64,000 bases of DNA from positions 310,001 through 374,000 of the forward strand of contig CAYPTB010000040.1 in NCBI GenBank assembly GCA_964413535.1, written 5' to 3'. This stretch comes from CAYPTB01 sp964413535 (GTDB taxonomy: Bacteria > Planctomycetota > UBA1135 > GCA-002686595). The first letter of the stretch is position 1; each line of letters starts with the position of its first letter. Positions 8,314 to 17,657 of the stretch are shown piece by piece. The position numbers were made by a program, and so were the translations under genes. The notes under the pieces are model-generated. The model had not been told where the DNA came from. It did no database searches and saw only the letters and a program-made list of their open reading frames with translations.

Positions 8314-9308
8314 TCGCGACTCCCGGGAACCGCGGTTCGAGTCGTCGCGTCGGAGAAGCGCTCGCGGTACCAAGCGACGGTCTCGATCAAGCCGTCGCGC
8401 CAGGCCACCCGGGGTTCGTAGCCGAGACCGCGGCGAGCCTTCTCCGGGGAGCACACGCTGAGACGAATGTCTCCGGGTCGCGCGTCCGCGTACTGGGGAA
8501 CGAGTCCCGATCCGACGAGCTCCGCCATGCGCGCGTAGAGCTCGTTGACGGTCACCTGGACGCCGGTTCCGACGTTGAAGACCTCGCCCGGCGACACGTC
8601 GGCCTCGAGGGCGAGCAGGTTGGCGCGGACGACGTTGTCGACGTGGGTGAAGTCACGCGTCTGCTCCCCGTCGCCGAAGATCGTCGGAGGCGTCCCCGAC
8701 AGGAGCGCCCGCGCGAAGAGGGCGATGACCCCGGTGTAGGGGCTGTCGTCCGCCTGACGCGGGCCGAAGATGTTGAAGTACCGCAGGGAGACCGTGCGCA
8801 TGCCGTAGCTCGCGCCGAACACACGCAGCAGATGCTCCCCCGCGAGCTTCCCCGATCCGTAGGGCGAGAGCGGCTCGGGGTACATGCTCTCGACCTTCGG
8901 GAGCTCGGGCGAATCGCCGTAGGCGGCGGAGGACGCCGCGAAGACGAAGCGCTCGACCCCAGCCCGGCGAGCGCCTTCGAGCATGCGCAGCGTGCCCATC
9001 ACGTTGATCTCGTAGCTGCGCCCGGGGTCCGCGAGGCTCTGGGGCACGGAGACCTGAGCGGCCTCGTGCAGGACGCCCGCGACTCCCCGACACGCGCGCT
9101 CCACGGCCCCGGGATCGGTGACGCTGCCGCGCAAGAGCTCGACCGGCGCTCCGCTCCCCCATTCGCCTAGCTCGAGCTGCCCGAGGTTCTCTGCGCGACC
9201 GGTGGAGAGGTCGTCGAGGACGCGCACGCGATCTCCCCGGGAGCAGAGGGCGGTGACGAGGTGCGAGCCGATGAAGCCGGCGCCGCCGGTGACGAGGTAG
9301 AGGGCCAC
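8310..9308 (-). CDS. NAD-dependent epimerase/dehydratase (GalE/WbpP-like SDR)
   Basis: A 332-residue extended SDR enzyme acting on a nucleotide sugar. The N-terminal GGAGFIGSH binds NAD, SSAAYGD supplies the catalytic Ser/Thr region, and YGSGK is the YxxxK catalytic pair (near residues 148-152). RYFNIFGPRQ, TRDFTHVDNVV and a C-terminal RPGDIRLSVCSPEKAR are typical of UDP-glucose or UDP-GlcNAc 4-epimerases. Exact sugar specificity is not clear. Start is GTG at 9308. It probably supplies sugars for envelope glycan synthesis, consistent with several glycosyltransferases in the window. Confidence 0.9.
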   Translation of the reverse strand: MALYLVTGGAGFIGSHLVTALCSRGDRVRVLDDLSTGRAENLGQLELGEWGSGAPVELLRGSVTDPGAVERACRGVAGVLHEAAQVSVPQSLADPGRSYEINVMGTLRMLEGARRAGVERFVFAASSAAYGDSPELPKVESMYPEPLSPYGSGKLAGEHLLRVFGASYGMRTVSLRYFNIFGPRQADDSPYTGVIALFARALLSGTPPTIFGDGEQTRDFTHVDNVVRANLLALEADVSPGEVFNVGTGVQVTVNELYARMAELVGSGLVPQYADARPGDIRLSVCSPEKARRGLGYEPRVAWRDGLIETVAWYRERFSDATTRTAVPGSRD

Positions 9309-9465
9309 GGGGGGAATGCTAGGGGGGCGCGCCGCGAGGGCAAGTCGCCGGCCAGCTTCGCGGACATTCGTCCCGGAGGCTTCCGACCGCCGTCGGATGC
9401 CTCGGTCCCGCCGATCTTCCCTCCAACCGGGATCGGCGCCTCGCGCGCAGAGCCCAGAAAAGGAC

Positions 9466-9493
9466 GAAGCTCCGGTGGCCAGGCCGGAGCTTC
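9466..9493 (-). terminator. hairpin, terminator-like on the minus strand
   Basis: Perfect 10-bp inverted repeat GAAGCTCCGG / CCGGAGCTTC (9466-9475 and 9484-9493) with an 8-nt loop. On the minus strand the stem is followed by GTCCTTTTCTGG, an intrinsic-terminator-like U run. No gene lies immediately upstream on that strand. Confidence 0.4.
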
Positions 9494-9592
9494 GGTGGAC
9501 GTCCCCTAGTTCGCCAGGTCCCCTTCAGGAAGGACCCCGGCGCGGTCGGATCTACGCGAGAGCGCCCCGGACGGTTGGCGCTCCTTCGAAAA

Positions 9593-9622
9593 GAAGCGGG
9601 CCCGCAGCCGCGGACCCGCTTC
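9593..9622 (-). terminator. hairpin, terminator-like on the minus strand
   Basis: A 13-bp stem (9593-9605 with 9610-9622, one mismatch) around a 4-nt loop, GC-rich. On the minus strand it runs directly into TTTTCG, the arrangement of an intrinsic terminator. It would end a minus-strand transcript starting within or antisense to the 5' part of mutS. Confidence 0.4.
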
Positions 9623-9833
9623 GCCCCATTCGTTCCGGAGGAAGGACACCCAGAAGCTGTCCCGCTTCCCAGCCGGAGGGCGTCGCGAACCGAACGGAGC
9701 CGTCTCGAAGTCCGGGCGGGGAGGAAACGCTTGCCCGGATCCCGAGCCGACGTTTCGGCGTGCGCAGCGCGCGACGCAGGCGTGGTCCGCGCAAACATCC
9801 ACCGCGGCGCCCGGGACGCATACACTGCGCTCG

Positions 9834-12497
9834 ATGCCCCGCGACTCCGCACTCCCCGCCCCGCCGGGAGCCGCCAGGGACCCGCGCTCCAGCTCGCCCA
9901 TGATGGAGCAGTACTGGAAGGCCAAGCGCGAGCAACCCGACGCCCTGCTGTTCTTCCGCATGGGCGACTTCTACGAGCTCTTCCACGACGATGCCGTGGA
10001 GGCCTCCCGGCGGCTCGGGATCGCGCTCACGACGCGCTCGAAGAACGAAGACCCGATCCCCATGGCGGGGGTTCCCGTGAAGAGCGCCGAGGGCTACCTG
10101 ATGCGCCTCGTGCGTCAGGGCGTGAAAGTCGCGATCTGCGAGCAGCTCACGGATCCGCGCAAGGCGAAGGGCATCGTCGATCGGGGCATCGTGCGCGTGG
10201 TGACGCCCGGCACGATCACCGAGGAGGACGCGCTCGACGCGCGCACGCCCAACCACCTCGCGAGCGTGTGGATCGGGCGCCAGCGCGCCGGGCTGGCGTG
10301 GGTCGACCTCTCGACGGGACGCTTCCGAGTCAGCGAGATCGCGCGCGAGGCGGTCGCGGACGAGCTCGCGCGCCTCCAGCCGGCCGAGCTCCTGTGGCCG
10401 ACGGGCCTCGAGGAGGCGCATCCCGAGCTCGCGGCCGAGCTCGTACGCACGCTGGGCAATCGCAAGTCCGAGCGCGATGCGTGGCGCTTCGGGCGCGACA
10501 CGGCGCGCCGTTCGCTCGAGCGGCACTTCGGCGTGGCGACGCTGGAGGGCTTCGGCATCGAGCACGACTCCGAGGTCGTCCCCGCCGCGGGCGCGCTCGT
10601 CGACTACGTCGAGGAGACGCAGCGCTCGGCTTGCCAGCACCTCCGGACGATGCAGCTCGTCCTGCCCGCCGATCACCTCGTCCTCGATCGCGCGACGCAC
10701 TCTTGTCTCGAGCTCACGGAGACGCAGCTCGGCGGGAGGCGCGAAGGCTCCCTGCTCGACGCCATCGACGAGACGCTCACGCCCATGGGGGGACGCGTGT
10801 TGCGCGAGTGGCTGCTCGCACCGCTGCGCGACGTCGGGCGAATCCGACGGCGCCTGGCGGGCGTGGGCGAGCTCGTGGAGTCGGTCTTCCTGCGGGAGGA
10901 GCTGCGCGAGCGGTTGGGAACCGTGCAAGATCTCGAACGACTCGTCGCGAAGACGTCGACGGGTCGCGCGAACGCGCGCGACCTGGCTGCGATCGGGCGC
11001 TCGCTCGCCGCGGCGCCGGACCTGCGGACGAAGCTCGAGAGCGTCTACTCCGAGGCGTTGGCCGACGTCGCCGCGCGCCTCGACCCGCTGGAAGAGCTCG
11101 CGAACACGATCGAGCGAACCCTCGCCGACGAGCTGCCGATCGCCATCCGGGAGGGCGGGTTGATCCGCGCGGGCGTTTCGGCCGAGCTCGACGAGCTGCG
11201 CCAGATCGCGGGCGACGGGAAGTCGTGGATGGCGCGCTTCCAGGCCGCCGAGATCGCCCGCTCGGGCCTGCCGGGCCTCAAGATCGGCTTCAACTCGGTC
11301 TTCGGCTACTTCATCGAAGTTCCCCGCGGTCAGATCGAGCGCGTTCCCGAGCACTACATCCGCAAGCAGACGATCAAGACGGCCGAGCGCTACATCACGC
11401 CCGAGCTCAAGGAGTACGAGGGGAAGGTGCTGCAGGCCGAGGAACGCTCCCACGAGCTCGAGTACGACCTCTTCGTCGCCCTGCGCGACGAGGTCGCGCT
11501 CGAAGCCGGGCGCATCCTCGACACGGCCGACGCGATCGCGGAGCTCGACGTCCTGTGCGGGCTCGCGCAGAGCGCGGCGGACAATCGCTACACCGCGCCG
11601 GAAGTAGACGACTCCGACGCGATCGAGATCACCGAGGGCCGCCACCCCGTGATCGAGCGCTCCGCGTCGTGCGACGCCTTCGTGCCGAACGACGCTCGCC
11701 TCGACCGCTCCGGGCACAACCTCACGATCCTCACCGGCCCCAACATGGCCGGGAAATCGACTTACATCCGCCAGGTCGCGCTGATCGTCCTGTTGGCGCA
11801 GACGGGCTCGTTCGTGCCGGCCGCCAAGGCGCGCATCGGCGTCTGCGACCGCATCTTCACGCGCGTCGGAGCCGGCGACGACATCAGCCGCGGCTCCTCG
11901 ACCTTCATGGTCGAAATGGTCGAGATCGCGAACATCCTGAACAACGCGACCGAGCATTCGCTCGTCGTGCTCGACGAGGTCGGCCGTGGCACGAGCACCT
12001 TCGACGGCTTGGCGTTGGCCTGGGCCATCGCCGAGCACATTCGTCTCGAGATCGGAGCGCGCACGATCTTCGCCACCCACTACCACCAGCTCACGGACCT
12101 TGCCGAGCGTTTACCGGGCGTGGCGAACCTCAACGTCGCCGTGCGCGAGTGGGGCGACGAGATCGTCTTCCTGCACAAGATCGTCCCGGGTGGTACGGAT
12201 CGCTCCTACGGCATCCACGTCGCGCGGCTGGCGGGAGTGCCGAGGGAGCTGCTCGAGCGCGCGAAGGAGTTGCTGAGGCGCATCGAGGAGGAGTCGGGGG
12301 ACCTCGCTCCACGCGTCGCCCAGACGAAGACGGACGCGAACGGCGAGCTCGTGCCGTTTCCACCTCCGGTGAAGCAGCTCACCTTCTTCGCCGGCGGCCC
12401 GTCACGCCTGGAGCAGGAGCTCGCGAAGCTCGACGTCGATTCGCTGAGTCCGATCGCCGCACTGCTCGAGCTGAAGCGACTGCAAGAGCTCGCGTGA
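9834..12497 (+). CDS. mutS: DNA mismatch repair protein MutS
   Basis: An 887-residue MutS with the complete domain order. The N-terminal mismatch-binding domain contains FFRMGDFYELF, the F-x-E mismatch wedge motif. Connector, lever and clamp regions follow, then the ATPase with Walker A GPNMAGKSTYIRQ (about residue 636), Walker B LDEVGRGTSTFDG (about 712) and ATHYHQLTD. It recognises base mismatches and recruits MutL; mutL is not in the window. A 22-residue Pro/Ser-rich leader precedes MMEQYWKAK, so the true start may be the internal ATG pair near 9900. Length fits MutS1. Confidence 0.97.
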   Translation: MPRDSALPAPPGAARDPRSSSPMMEQYWKAKREQPDALLFFRMGDFYELFHDDAVEASRRLGIALTTRSKNEDPIPMAGVPVKSAEGYLMRLVRQGVKVAICEQLTDPRKAKGIVDRGIVRVVTPGTITEEDALDARTPNHLASVWIGRQRAGLAWVDLSTGRFRVSEIAREAVADELARLQPAELLWPTGLEEAHPELAAELVRTLGNRKSERDAWRFGRDTARRSLERHFGVATLEGFGIEHDSEVVPAAGALVDYVEETQRSACQHLRTMQLVLPADHLVLDRATHSCLELTETQLGGRREGSLLDAIDETLTPMGGRVLREWLLAPLRDVGRIRRRLAGVGELVESVFLREELRERLGTVQDLERLVAKTSTGRANARDLAAIGRSLAAAPDLRTKLESVYSEALADVAARLDPLEELANTIERTLADELPIAIREGGLIRAGVSAELDELRQIAGDGKSWMARFQAAEIARSGLPGLKIGFNSVFGYFIEVPRGQIERVPEHYIRKQTIKTAERYITPELKEYEGKVLQAEERSHELEYDLFVALRDEVALEAGRILDTADAIAELDVLCGLAQSAADNRYTAPEVDDSDAIEITEGRHPVIERSASCDAFVPNDARLDRSGHNLTILTGPNMAGKSTYIRQVALIVLLAQTGSFVPAAKARIGVCDRIFTRVGAGDDISRGSSTFMVEMVEIANILNNATEHSLVVLDEVGRGTSTFDGLALAWAIAEHIRLEIGARTIFATHYHQLTDLAERLPGVANLNVAVREWGDEIVFLHKIVPGGTDRSYGIHVARLAGVPRELLERAKELLRRIEEESGDLAPRVAQTKTDANGELVPFPPPVKQLTFFAGGPSRLEQELAKLDVDSLSPIAALLELKRLQELA

Positions 12498-12630
12498 GCC
12501 GGCAGCGTGCGATCAGGCGGCTTGCGGGCCTCGACCTGGTTGCGCCCCTCCAAACTCGTCCGCCGGGTCGGCTACGCCGCGCCTGCCAGCCTCTCGCAAC
12601 GCACCGACTGCTTCACGCACTTTGGGGACA

Positions 12631-14340
12631 TTAGTTGCGCGACCTCACGCTCGACCTGGGCTTGCCGAGTTCGCGCCACGCGCGGGCGGCGATCGACGGG
12701 CGCTTCTTGGAGTGCGGCGGCGGCATGTCCTCGAGGTACTCCGCGTACTTCTTCGCCACGATTCCCCAGTGGCACTGCTGCTCGACGAACGCGCGCGCGC
12801 CGCGCTCGAGGCGATCGCGATGCTCCGGATGGTCACACAGGTCGACGAGCGTGCGCGCGATCGCCTCGACTTCGCCGTTCCCGAGCGGCACCTTGAGGAT
12901 GCACGCATCGGGGAGCTCGGCTTGCTCGGCCGCATCCGTGGCGATGACCAGGCGCCCCAGCGCGAGCGACTGGAAGATGCCGCCCGACGTCCCGCCCGTG
13001 CTCGGCCCGCGTAGGTTGATGCTGGCGTCGCCCGCGTGGATCCAGTCCCAGGCCTCGTGCTCCGGGAGATAGCCCGTGACGTGGACGGCGCCCTCGATGC
13101 CGTGCCGCCGCGCGAGCTCGCGCGGCGCGAGCCCCTCGCCCGTCCACCCGCCGGCCATCACGACGCGGACGTCCCGCTGCTCGGCTCGCGCGCGGGCGAC
13201 GCCGGCGAAGACCTGGTCGATGCGCTTGTGGGGCTGAACGCCGCCGAAGCTCACGAGCAAGAGGCAATCGCTCCACTCCCTTCCGAGACCCAGGCGACGC
13301 CGCGTCTCCCGACGGTCCCCGTCGCGCCAGCGGATCTCCGCGCCGTGCTGCAGCACTCCGACCTGCGTCATGGCGTTGCGCTCGCGCAGGATGCGTTCCT
13401 TGACGTGCTGCGAGTGGACGATGAACGCGTCGGCGAAGCGCACGACCGAGCGGTTGAGCGGAAGGCGGAAGCGGTCGCGCGCGAGAGTGACGGGGACGAT
13501 CGGGCATTCTTCGCGGAGCGACATGTCGAGCTGGTGCGAGCCGAGATCGTCTCGCCATTCGATGCGCTGGACGAACGCACCGAGACGGCGCGAATCGCCG
13601 TTCTTGCGCTGCTCGCTCGTCACGCTCACGGGATGGGTGGCGACGCACAGGGCGGGCTCGTCGAGCGAGGGAACTTTCGCGCCGAGGCGCGCCCAGGGAG
13701 CCTTGGGCGAGCAGTCGTGCGCGGCGAGCACGCGGCCGGCGTGGCGCAGCTCGATCGTGCGTCCGGGATCGCTCTCGACGGTCACGGTCACCTCGCGCAC
13801 TCCGCGCGCCGGTACGCGCACGTAGGCGCGATCGCTCGTCCAACGACCCGCATCCTCGGCGGCGTGCCAACCGTGGGTGAAGACGCCGCTGGACGCCGCG
13901 AGACGCTCGGGCCCCGGTTCGGGCTCCGGCCTGTCTCGCTGACGCCGCCTGTCGAGCCAATTGCGCGCATAGATCCGGGCTTGTCCGATCCCGCCCTCGC
14001 GCAGCGCGAACGCGTGCCCCGCGAGGCCTCCGCGTTCGAGCGCCGGGAAGGCCTTCATGGCCATGTCGAACAGGACCCAGTCGTGCAGCATCACCGTTCC
14101 GCCGAGGGCGCGGATCATGCGCGGCATGAAGGCGTGACCGAGCTCGTTCCCCAACTGATAGAGGATCCGATCGTGATCGGCCGGATCGACGCGCGTGGCG
14201 GGCTCCTCCCCTTCGCCGCACTCGCCGTCCACGAACACGCGCACCGAGCAGTGCTCCCTCAGATACGGAAGCAGGTGACGCGTGTAGTCACCGATGCCCG
14301 AGCGCGCCGAAGCGCGAGTGGTGACGAGGGCGAGTCTCAA
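12631..14340 (-). CDS. GT4-type glycosyltransferase with inserted beta-rich domain
   Basis: A 569-residue GT-B enzyme. The N-terminal Rossmann half starts MRLALVTTRASARSGIGDYT. The C-terminal half has SFGGVQPHKRIDQV (about residue 364), VVMAGG, HVTGYLPEHE and RGPSTGGTSGGIFQSLALG, the donor-sugar phosphate-binding segment of group 1 glycosyltransferases. Between the halves, about residues 150-270, lies a non-Rossmann insert containing GWHAAEDAGRWT and GDSRRLGAFVQRIEW, predicted beta-rich. It probably acts in surface polysaccharide synthesis; acceptor unknown. Convergent with mutS. Start is ATG 14340. Confidence 0.85.
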   Translation of the reverse strand: MRLALVTTRASARSGIGDYTRHLLPYLREHCSVRVFVDGECGEGEEPATRVDPADHDRILYQLGNELGHAFMPRMIRALGGTVMLHDWVLFDMAMKAFPALERGGLAGHAFALREGGIGQARIYARNWLDRRRQRDRPEPEPGPERLAASSGVFTHGWHAAEDAGRWTSDRAYVRVPARGVREVTVTVESDPGRTIELRHAGRVLAAHDCSPKAPWARLGAKVPSLDEPALCVATHPVSVTSEQRKNGDSRRLGAFVQRIEWRDDLGSHQLDMSLREECPIVPVTLARDRFRLPLNRSVVRFADAFIVHSQHVKERILRERNAMTQVGVLQHGAEIRWRDGDRRETRRRLGLGREWSDCLLLVSFGGVQPHKRIDQVFAGVARARAEQRDVRVVMAGGWTGEGLAPRELARRHGIEGAVHVTGYLPEHEAWDWIHAGDASINLRGPSTGGTSGGIFQSLALGRLVIATDAAEQAELPDACILKVPLGNGEVEAIARTLVDLCDHPEHRDRLERGARAFVEQQCHWGIVAKKYAEYLEDMPPPHSKKRPSIAARAWRELGKPRSSVRSRN

Positions 14341-14443
14341 GCTGGAGAGCGGGTCACGCGGGCTCGTGTGCCTCCGAGAGGAACCGGAGCACGCTTGGTG
14401 AAGACTGGAGGCATCGCGGCCCGTCCGGTGGAAAACGGCTCGG

Positions 14444-15337
14444 TCAAGCGGTGAGGAGCTCGACGCCTTCCGGTCCCAAGTAGATCGTGTGCTCGGTCTG
14501 CGCGACCATCTCGTCTTCCTCTTCGACCAGCGGCGGATAGCGAACGAGCGCGCCTTGGCGGGTCAGCTTGGCGATCGTCTCCTCGACCCTCTCGCGCTCG
14601 AGGTGATTGAAGTAGCGCCGGGCGATGGGCAGTCCCCGCCAGGCCTCGATCTCGCGCAGCACGTCGCGGTCGAGGCCCTTCGCTCTCGAGGGCGGCCGCA
14701 CCATCATGAAGACCTCGGCCTTGCCGCGCTCGCGGATGTAGCCCCGGCCGGTGCTGGCGAAGGGCTCGATGGCGAAGATCATCCCCGTCTTGAGCTTCCC
14801 CCCGCCGGTCTCCGCGTAGTTCGGGATCTGGGGCGGTGTGTGCACCTTCCAGCGGGCGAGGCCGTGACCGGTCAAGTTACGCACGGGCTGGAAGCCGGCG
14901 GCCATGATCGTGCGCTCGACCGCGGCGCCGATGTCACCGACTGGGACGCCGTCGCCGACCGTCGCGATGGCGGCCGCCAGGGCGTCGGACGAGGCTCGGA
15001 TCAGCTTGCTCCAGCGCCCGTCTTCGGAGAGATCGACGGTGCAGGCCGTGTCGGCGATGTAGCCATCGACGTGGACGCCGATGTCCACCTTGACGCAATC
15101 CCCGACTTCGTAGGCGAGATCGTCGTCGGGCGAGCTGCAGTAGTGCGCCGCGACGTAGTTGCGGCTCGACTGCGCCGGGAAGCCGGGCTGAGCGCCCCTT
15201 TCGCGGATCAACGCCTCGATCGACTCCAGGATCGAGCGCACCGTCGCGCCTGCACGGATGTTCGCGCGGGCCCACTCTCGACACTCGGCGGCGATGCGAC
15301 CCGCCTGTCGAAAGCAATCGATCTCGAGGGCGTTCAC
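14444..15337 (-). CDS. map: type II methionine aminopeptidase
   Basis: A 297-residue MetAP matching the archaeal type II class in length and motifs rather than E. coli type I. The five metal ligands are all visible: Asp85 in VKVDIGVHVDG, Asp96 in IADTA, His158 in LTGHGL, Glu191 in FAIEPFAS and Glu282 in QTEHTIYL. The type II-specific insertion occupies roughly residues 205-270. The enzyme removes the N-terminal methionine from nascent proteins. The active-site His of the first loop is in AHYCSSPDDD (His65). It stands alone on the minus strand, divergent from the YfhO-like gene. Confidence 0.92.
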   Translation of the reverse strand: MNALEIDCFRQAGRIAAECREWARANIRAGATVRSILESIEALIRERGAQPGFPAQSSRNYVAAHYCSSPDDDLAYEVGDCVKVDIGVHVDGYIADTACTVDLSEDGRWSKLIRASSDALAAAIATVGDGVPVGDIGAAVERTIMAAGFQPVRNLTGHGLARWKVHTPPQIPNYAETGGGKLKTGMIFAIEPFASTGRGYIRERGKAEVFMMVRPPSRAKGLDRDVLREIEAWRGLPIARRYFNHLERERVEETIAKLTRQGALVRYPPLVEEEDEMVAQTEHTIYLGPEGVELLTA

Positions 15338-15420
15338 GACACGGCAGGATAGTTACGTGCGCGCGAACGGGCAATCCGGCTGCGAAGGACGCGAGTGCTC
15401 GAACCTATACTCCGGACCTC

Positions 15421-17655
15421 ATGGGTGAGGTCGCGGCTCACGAAGTTCCTGCGTCCGACGAGCGATCGCGCACTTGGCGACTCTTGCCCGGAATCGCGAT
15501 CCTGTGCTTGGTCCACGGGATCTTCCTCTCCGAGGCCTTGTTCGGCGGCAAGATCCTCACGCAGATCGATGCGCTGCTCCTGTTCGAGCCGTGGGCGTCC
15601 GTGGCGCCCGAAGGCTTCCGCGCGTCCAACCCGATCCTCCTCGACCAGTCGATCGTGGTGCTCCCGTGGCTCGAGTTCTGCGCCGAGCGCTTGGCCGTCG
15701 GTGAGCTTCCCCTGTGGAACCCTCACGACTACGCCGGCCATCCACTGGGCTCGATGCCGAGCTCTGGGCTCTTCTGGCCCCTTCACTGGATCTACTTCGC
15801 CTGGCCGAGTTGGCACTTCCACGCATGGCACGCGTGGTCGAGGCTCGTGCTCGCGGGAACGTTCACCTTGCTCTTCCTGCGCGAGATCGGACTCGCGCGA
15901 GCCGCAGCACTGCTCGGAGCCTTGGCCTTCACGCTCTGTGGATTCAACATCGCCTGGCTCAACCACACCCACACGAACGCGACGATCTTCCTGCCGCTCT
16001 TGGCGTTCTTCGTGGAGCGGGCGGCGCGACGGCCTTCGTTGCGGCTTGCGGGAGCCCTGGCTCCGTTCGTTGCGCTGCTCTTCCTGAGCGGTCACCCGCC
16101 GACGTCCGCGCACGTGCTCATGGCGCTCGCCGCGTACGCAGTGCTCCGCACGTTCATCGGCATCGGAGGCTCGCGCCTGTCGGCCCGGGGGCTCGCTCAC
16201 CTGGCGCTGGGAGGCCTGGTCGGGTTCCTCATGACGATGCCGATGATCCTCCCGTTCCTCGAGTACGTTCGCGCCGGGCGCGGGGCGAGCGTGTCTTCCT
16301 CGATGGAGATCGCGGGCGCGGTCGACGTCGGTGACGCGCTCGTCTTCTGGGTCGATCCCGATCACTTCGGCCATCCGCAGCGCGGGGACTACACGGGACC
16401 CCTCGGACCGCACCTCAACTACCAGGAGCTCGTGGGCATCTGGGTGGGACGGTCGGTGCTCCTGCTCGCGGGAGTCGGCCTGGTGCTCGGTCGCAGGGAT
16501 CGCCGCGTGTGGATCTTCGCGACCATCGGGTTGTTGGCGGTGCTCGTGGCCTACCAGGCGCCGCCGCTGTACGACCTGTTGCGCGCGGTGCCGCTCGTCA
16601 ACAACACCAAGCTCCTGCGCATCCTGTTCGTCGCTGCGTTCGCCTTGTGCGTGCTCGCGGCCGTGGGGGTGGACGGACTGCAGGCCCGCATCGCCGCCCG
16701 CAGGAGCGTCCTCGCGCAGGGTCTCGGCTACGCGGCGTGCCTGATCGCGGCGCTTGAGCTCGGCACCTGGGGGTACGGCTACAACCCGACCATCGAACGG
16801 GATTCGCCCGCGTTCCTGCCCAGGACCCCCGTCACGGACTTCCTCGCGGGCGACACGACGCTGCATCGCGTGCTCGGCACCGAGGGATCCATGCTGCTCC
16901 CGAACGCCAACCTGTTCTACGACGTCGACATGCTGACGGGGTACGACTCCATCGAGCCTCGCACCCTGGTGGAGCTCGCTTCCCGCCTCTCGACCGATCC
17001 CCTCGCGGAGCTCTCGCTGAAGGAAGCGCGTTGGTTCGATCGCATGCTCCCGCTGGCCAGCCTCTTGAACGTCAAGTACGTGCTCTCCAAGGGGCCGCTC
17101 CCCGCACCGCTCGAACTCGTCCTCGACGGTTCCGTGCAGGTCTGGGAGAACCCGGACGTCGTCCCCCGCGCGTTCGTCGCGCGGGGAGCGCGCGTGATCG
17201 CGGATTCGGCCGAGCGACTGGACGAGCTGAGTCGGCTGGACTTCGATCCGCTCGTGGCCGTTCTCGAAGCGGAGAGCTCGTCCTCGATTGCAGCGCGTGC
17301 GGCCCTTCACTCGGAACCACCGGGCGCGGTGCGGGTCGAGACCTACGAGCCACGCCGCGTCGTCCTGCGCGCCGACATGCAAGCCCCGGGACTGGTCGTG
17401 CTCGCCGACTGCTGGGACACGGGTTGGTCCGCACGGGTCGACGGGGAGGAGCGCGCCATCGAGCGCGTGGATCACACGCTGCGGGGCGTGTGGGTCGACG
17501 AGGGGCGCTCGGTGATCGAGATGACCTACGCCCCGCGGAGCTTTCGTCTGGGTGTCTGGATCGCGGGCGGGGCGCTCTTCGCCTCGATCGTGGTCTTCCT
17601 GGTCGGAGGACGCGCCCCTCAGGCTCCCACCCGAGAACGCCCGATCTTGGGGTGA
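15421..17655 (+). CDS. YfhO-like polytopic membrane protein
   Basis: A 744-residue membrane protein with about 12-14 hydrophobic helices and a soluble C-terminal beta-rich domain, the architecture of the YfhO family (glycosyltransferase-like GT-C fold). The first periplasmic loop (FGGKILTQIDALLLFEPWA and LLDQSIVVLPWLEF) and WNPHDYAGHPLG are characteristic. In Bacillus, YfhO helps glycosylate lipoteichoic acid; in other bacteria the role is inferred. Near the end, an ADCWDTGWSARVDG segment is also typical. The lipoprotein gene starts 3 nt downstream of the stop, so the two are probably co-transcribed. Confidence 0.85.
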   Translation: MGEVAAHEVPASDERSRTWRLLPGIAILCLVHGIFLSEALFGGKILTQIDALLLFEPWASVAPEGFRASNPILLDQSIVVLPWLEFCAERLAVGELPLWNPHDYAGHPLGSMPSSGLFWPLHWIYFAWPSWHFHAWHAWSRLVLAGTFTLLFLREIGLARAAALLGALAFTLCGFNIAWLNHTHTNATIFLPLLAFFVERAARRPSLRLAGALAPFVALLFLSGHPPTSAHVLMALAAYAVLRTFIGIGGSRLSARGLAHLALGGLVGFLMTMPMILPFLEYVRAGRGASVSSSMEIAGAVDVGDALVFWVDPDHFGHPQRGDYTGPLGPHLNYQELVGIWVGRSVLLLAGVGLVLGRRDRRVWIFATIGLLAVLVAYQAPPLYDLLRAVPLVNNTKLLRILFVAAFALCVLAAVGVDGLQARIAARRSVLAQGLGYAACLIAALELGTWGYGYNPTIERDSPAFLPRTPVTDFLAGDTTLHRVLGTEGSMLLPNANLFYDVDMLTGYDSIEPRTLVELASRLSTDPLAELSLKEARWFDRMLPLASLLNVKYVLSKGPLPAPLELVLDGSVQVWENPDVVPRAFVARGARVIADSAERLDELSRLDFDPLVAVLEAESSSSIAARAALHSEPPGAVRVETYEPRRVVLRADMQAPGLVVLADCWDTGWSARVDGEERAIERVDHTLRGVWVDEGRSVIEMTYAPRSFRLGVWIAGGALFASIVVFLVGGRAPQAPTRERPILG

Positions 17656-17657
17656 GC

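Larger units (their letters stand above)
9309..9833. other. 525-nt intergenic region between the epimerase gene and mutS, with hairpins
   Basis: The long gap between divergent genes has no credible coding frame. It contains two strong inverted repeats (annotated separately) that, read on the minus strand, each precede a short U-rich run. It presumably holds the mutS promoter. No tmRNA, RNase P or SRP RNA consensus could be matched by eye. Confidence 0.5.

Noticed and set aside
9834..12497. Several long ORFs overlapping mutS on both strands
   Set aside because: They are high-GC shadows with Arg/Ala/Pro-rich translations and no family motifs, whereas the mutS frame has complete domains.
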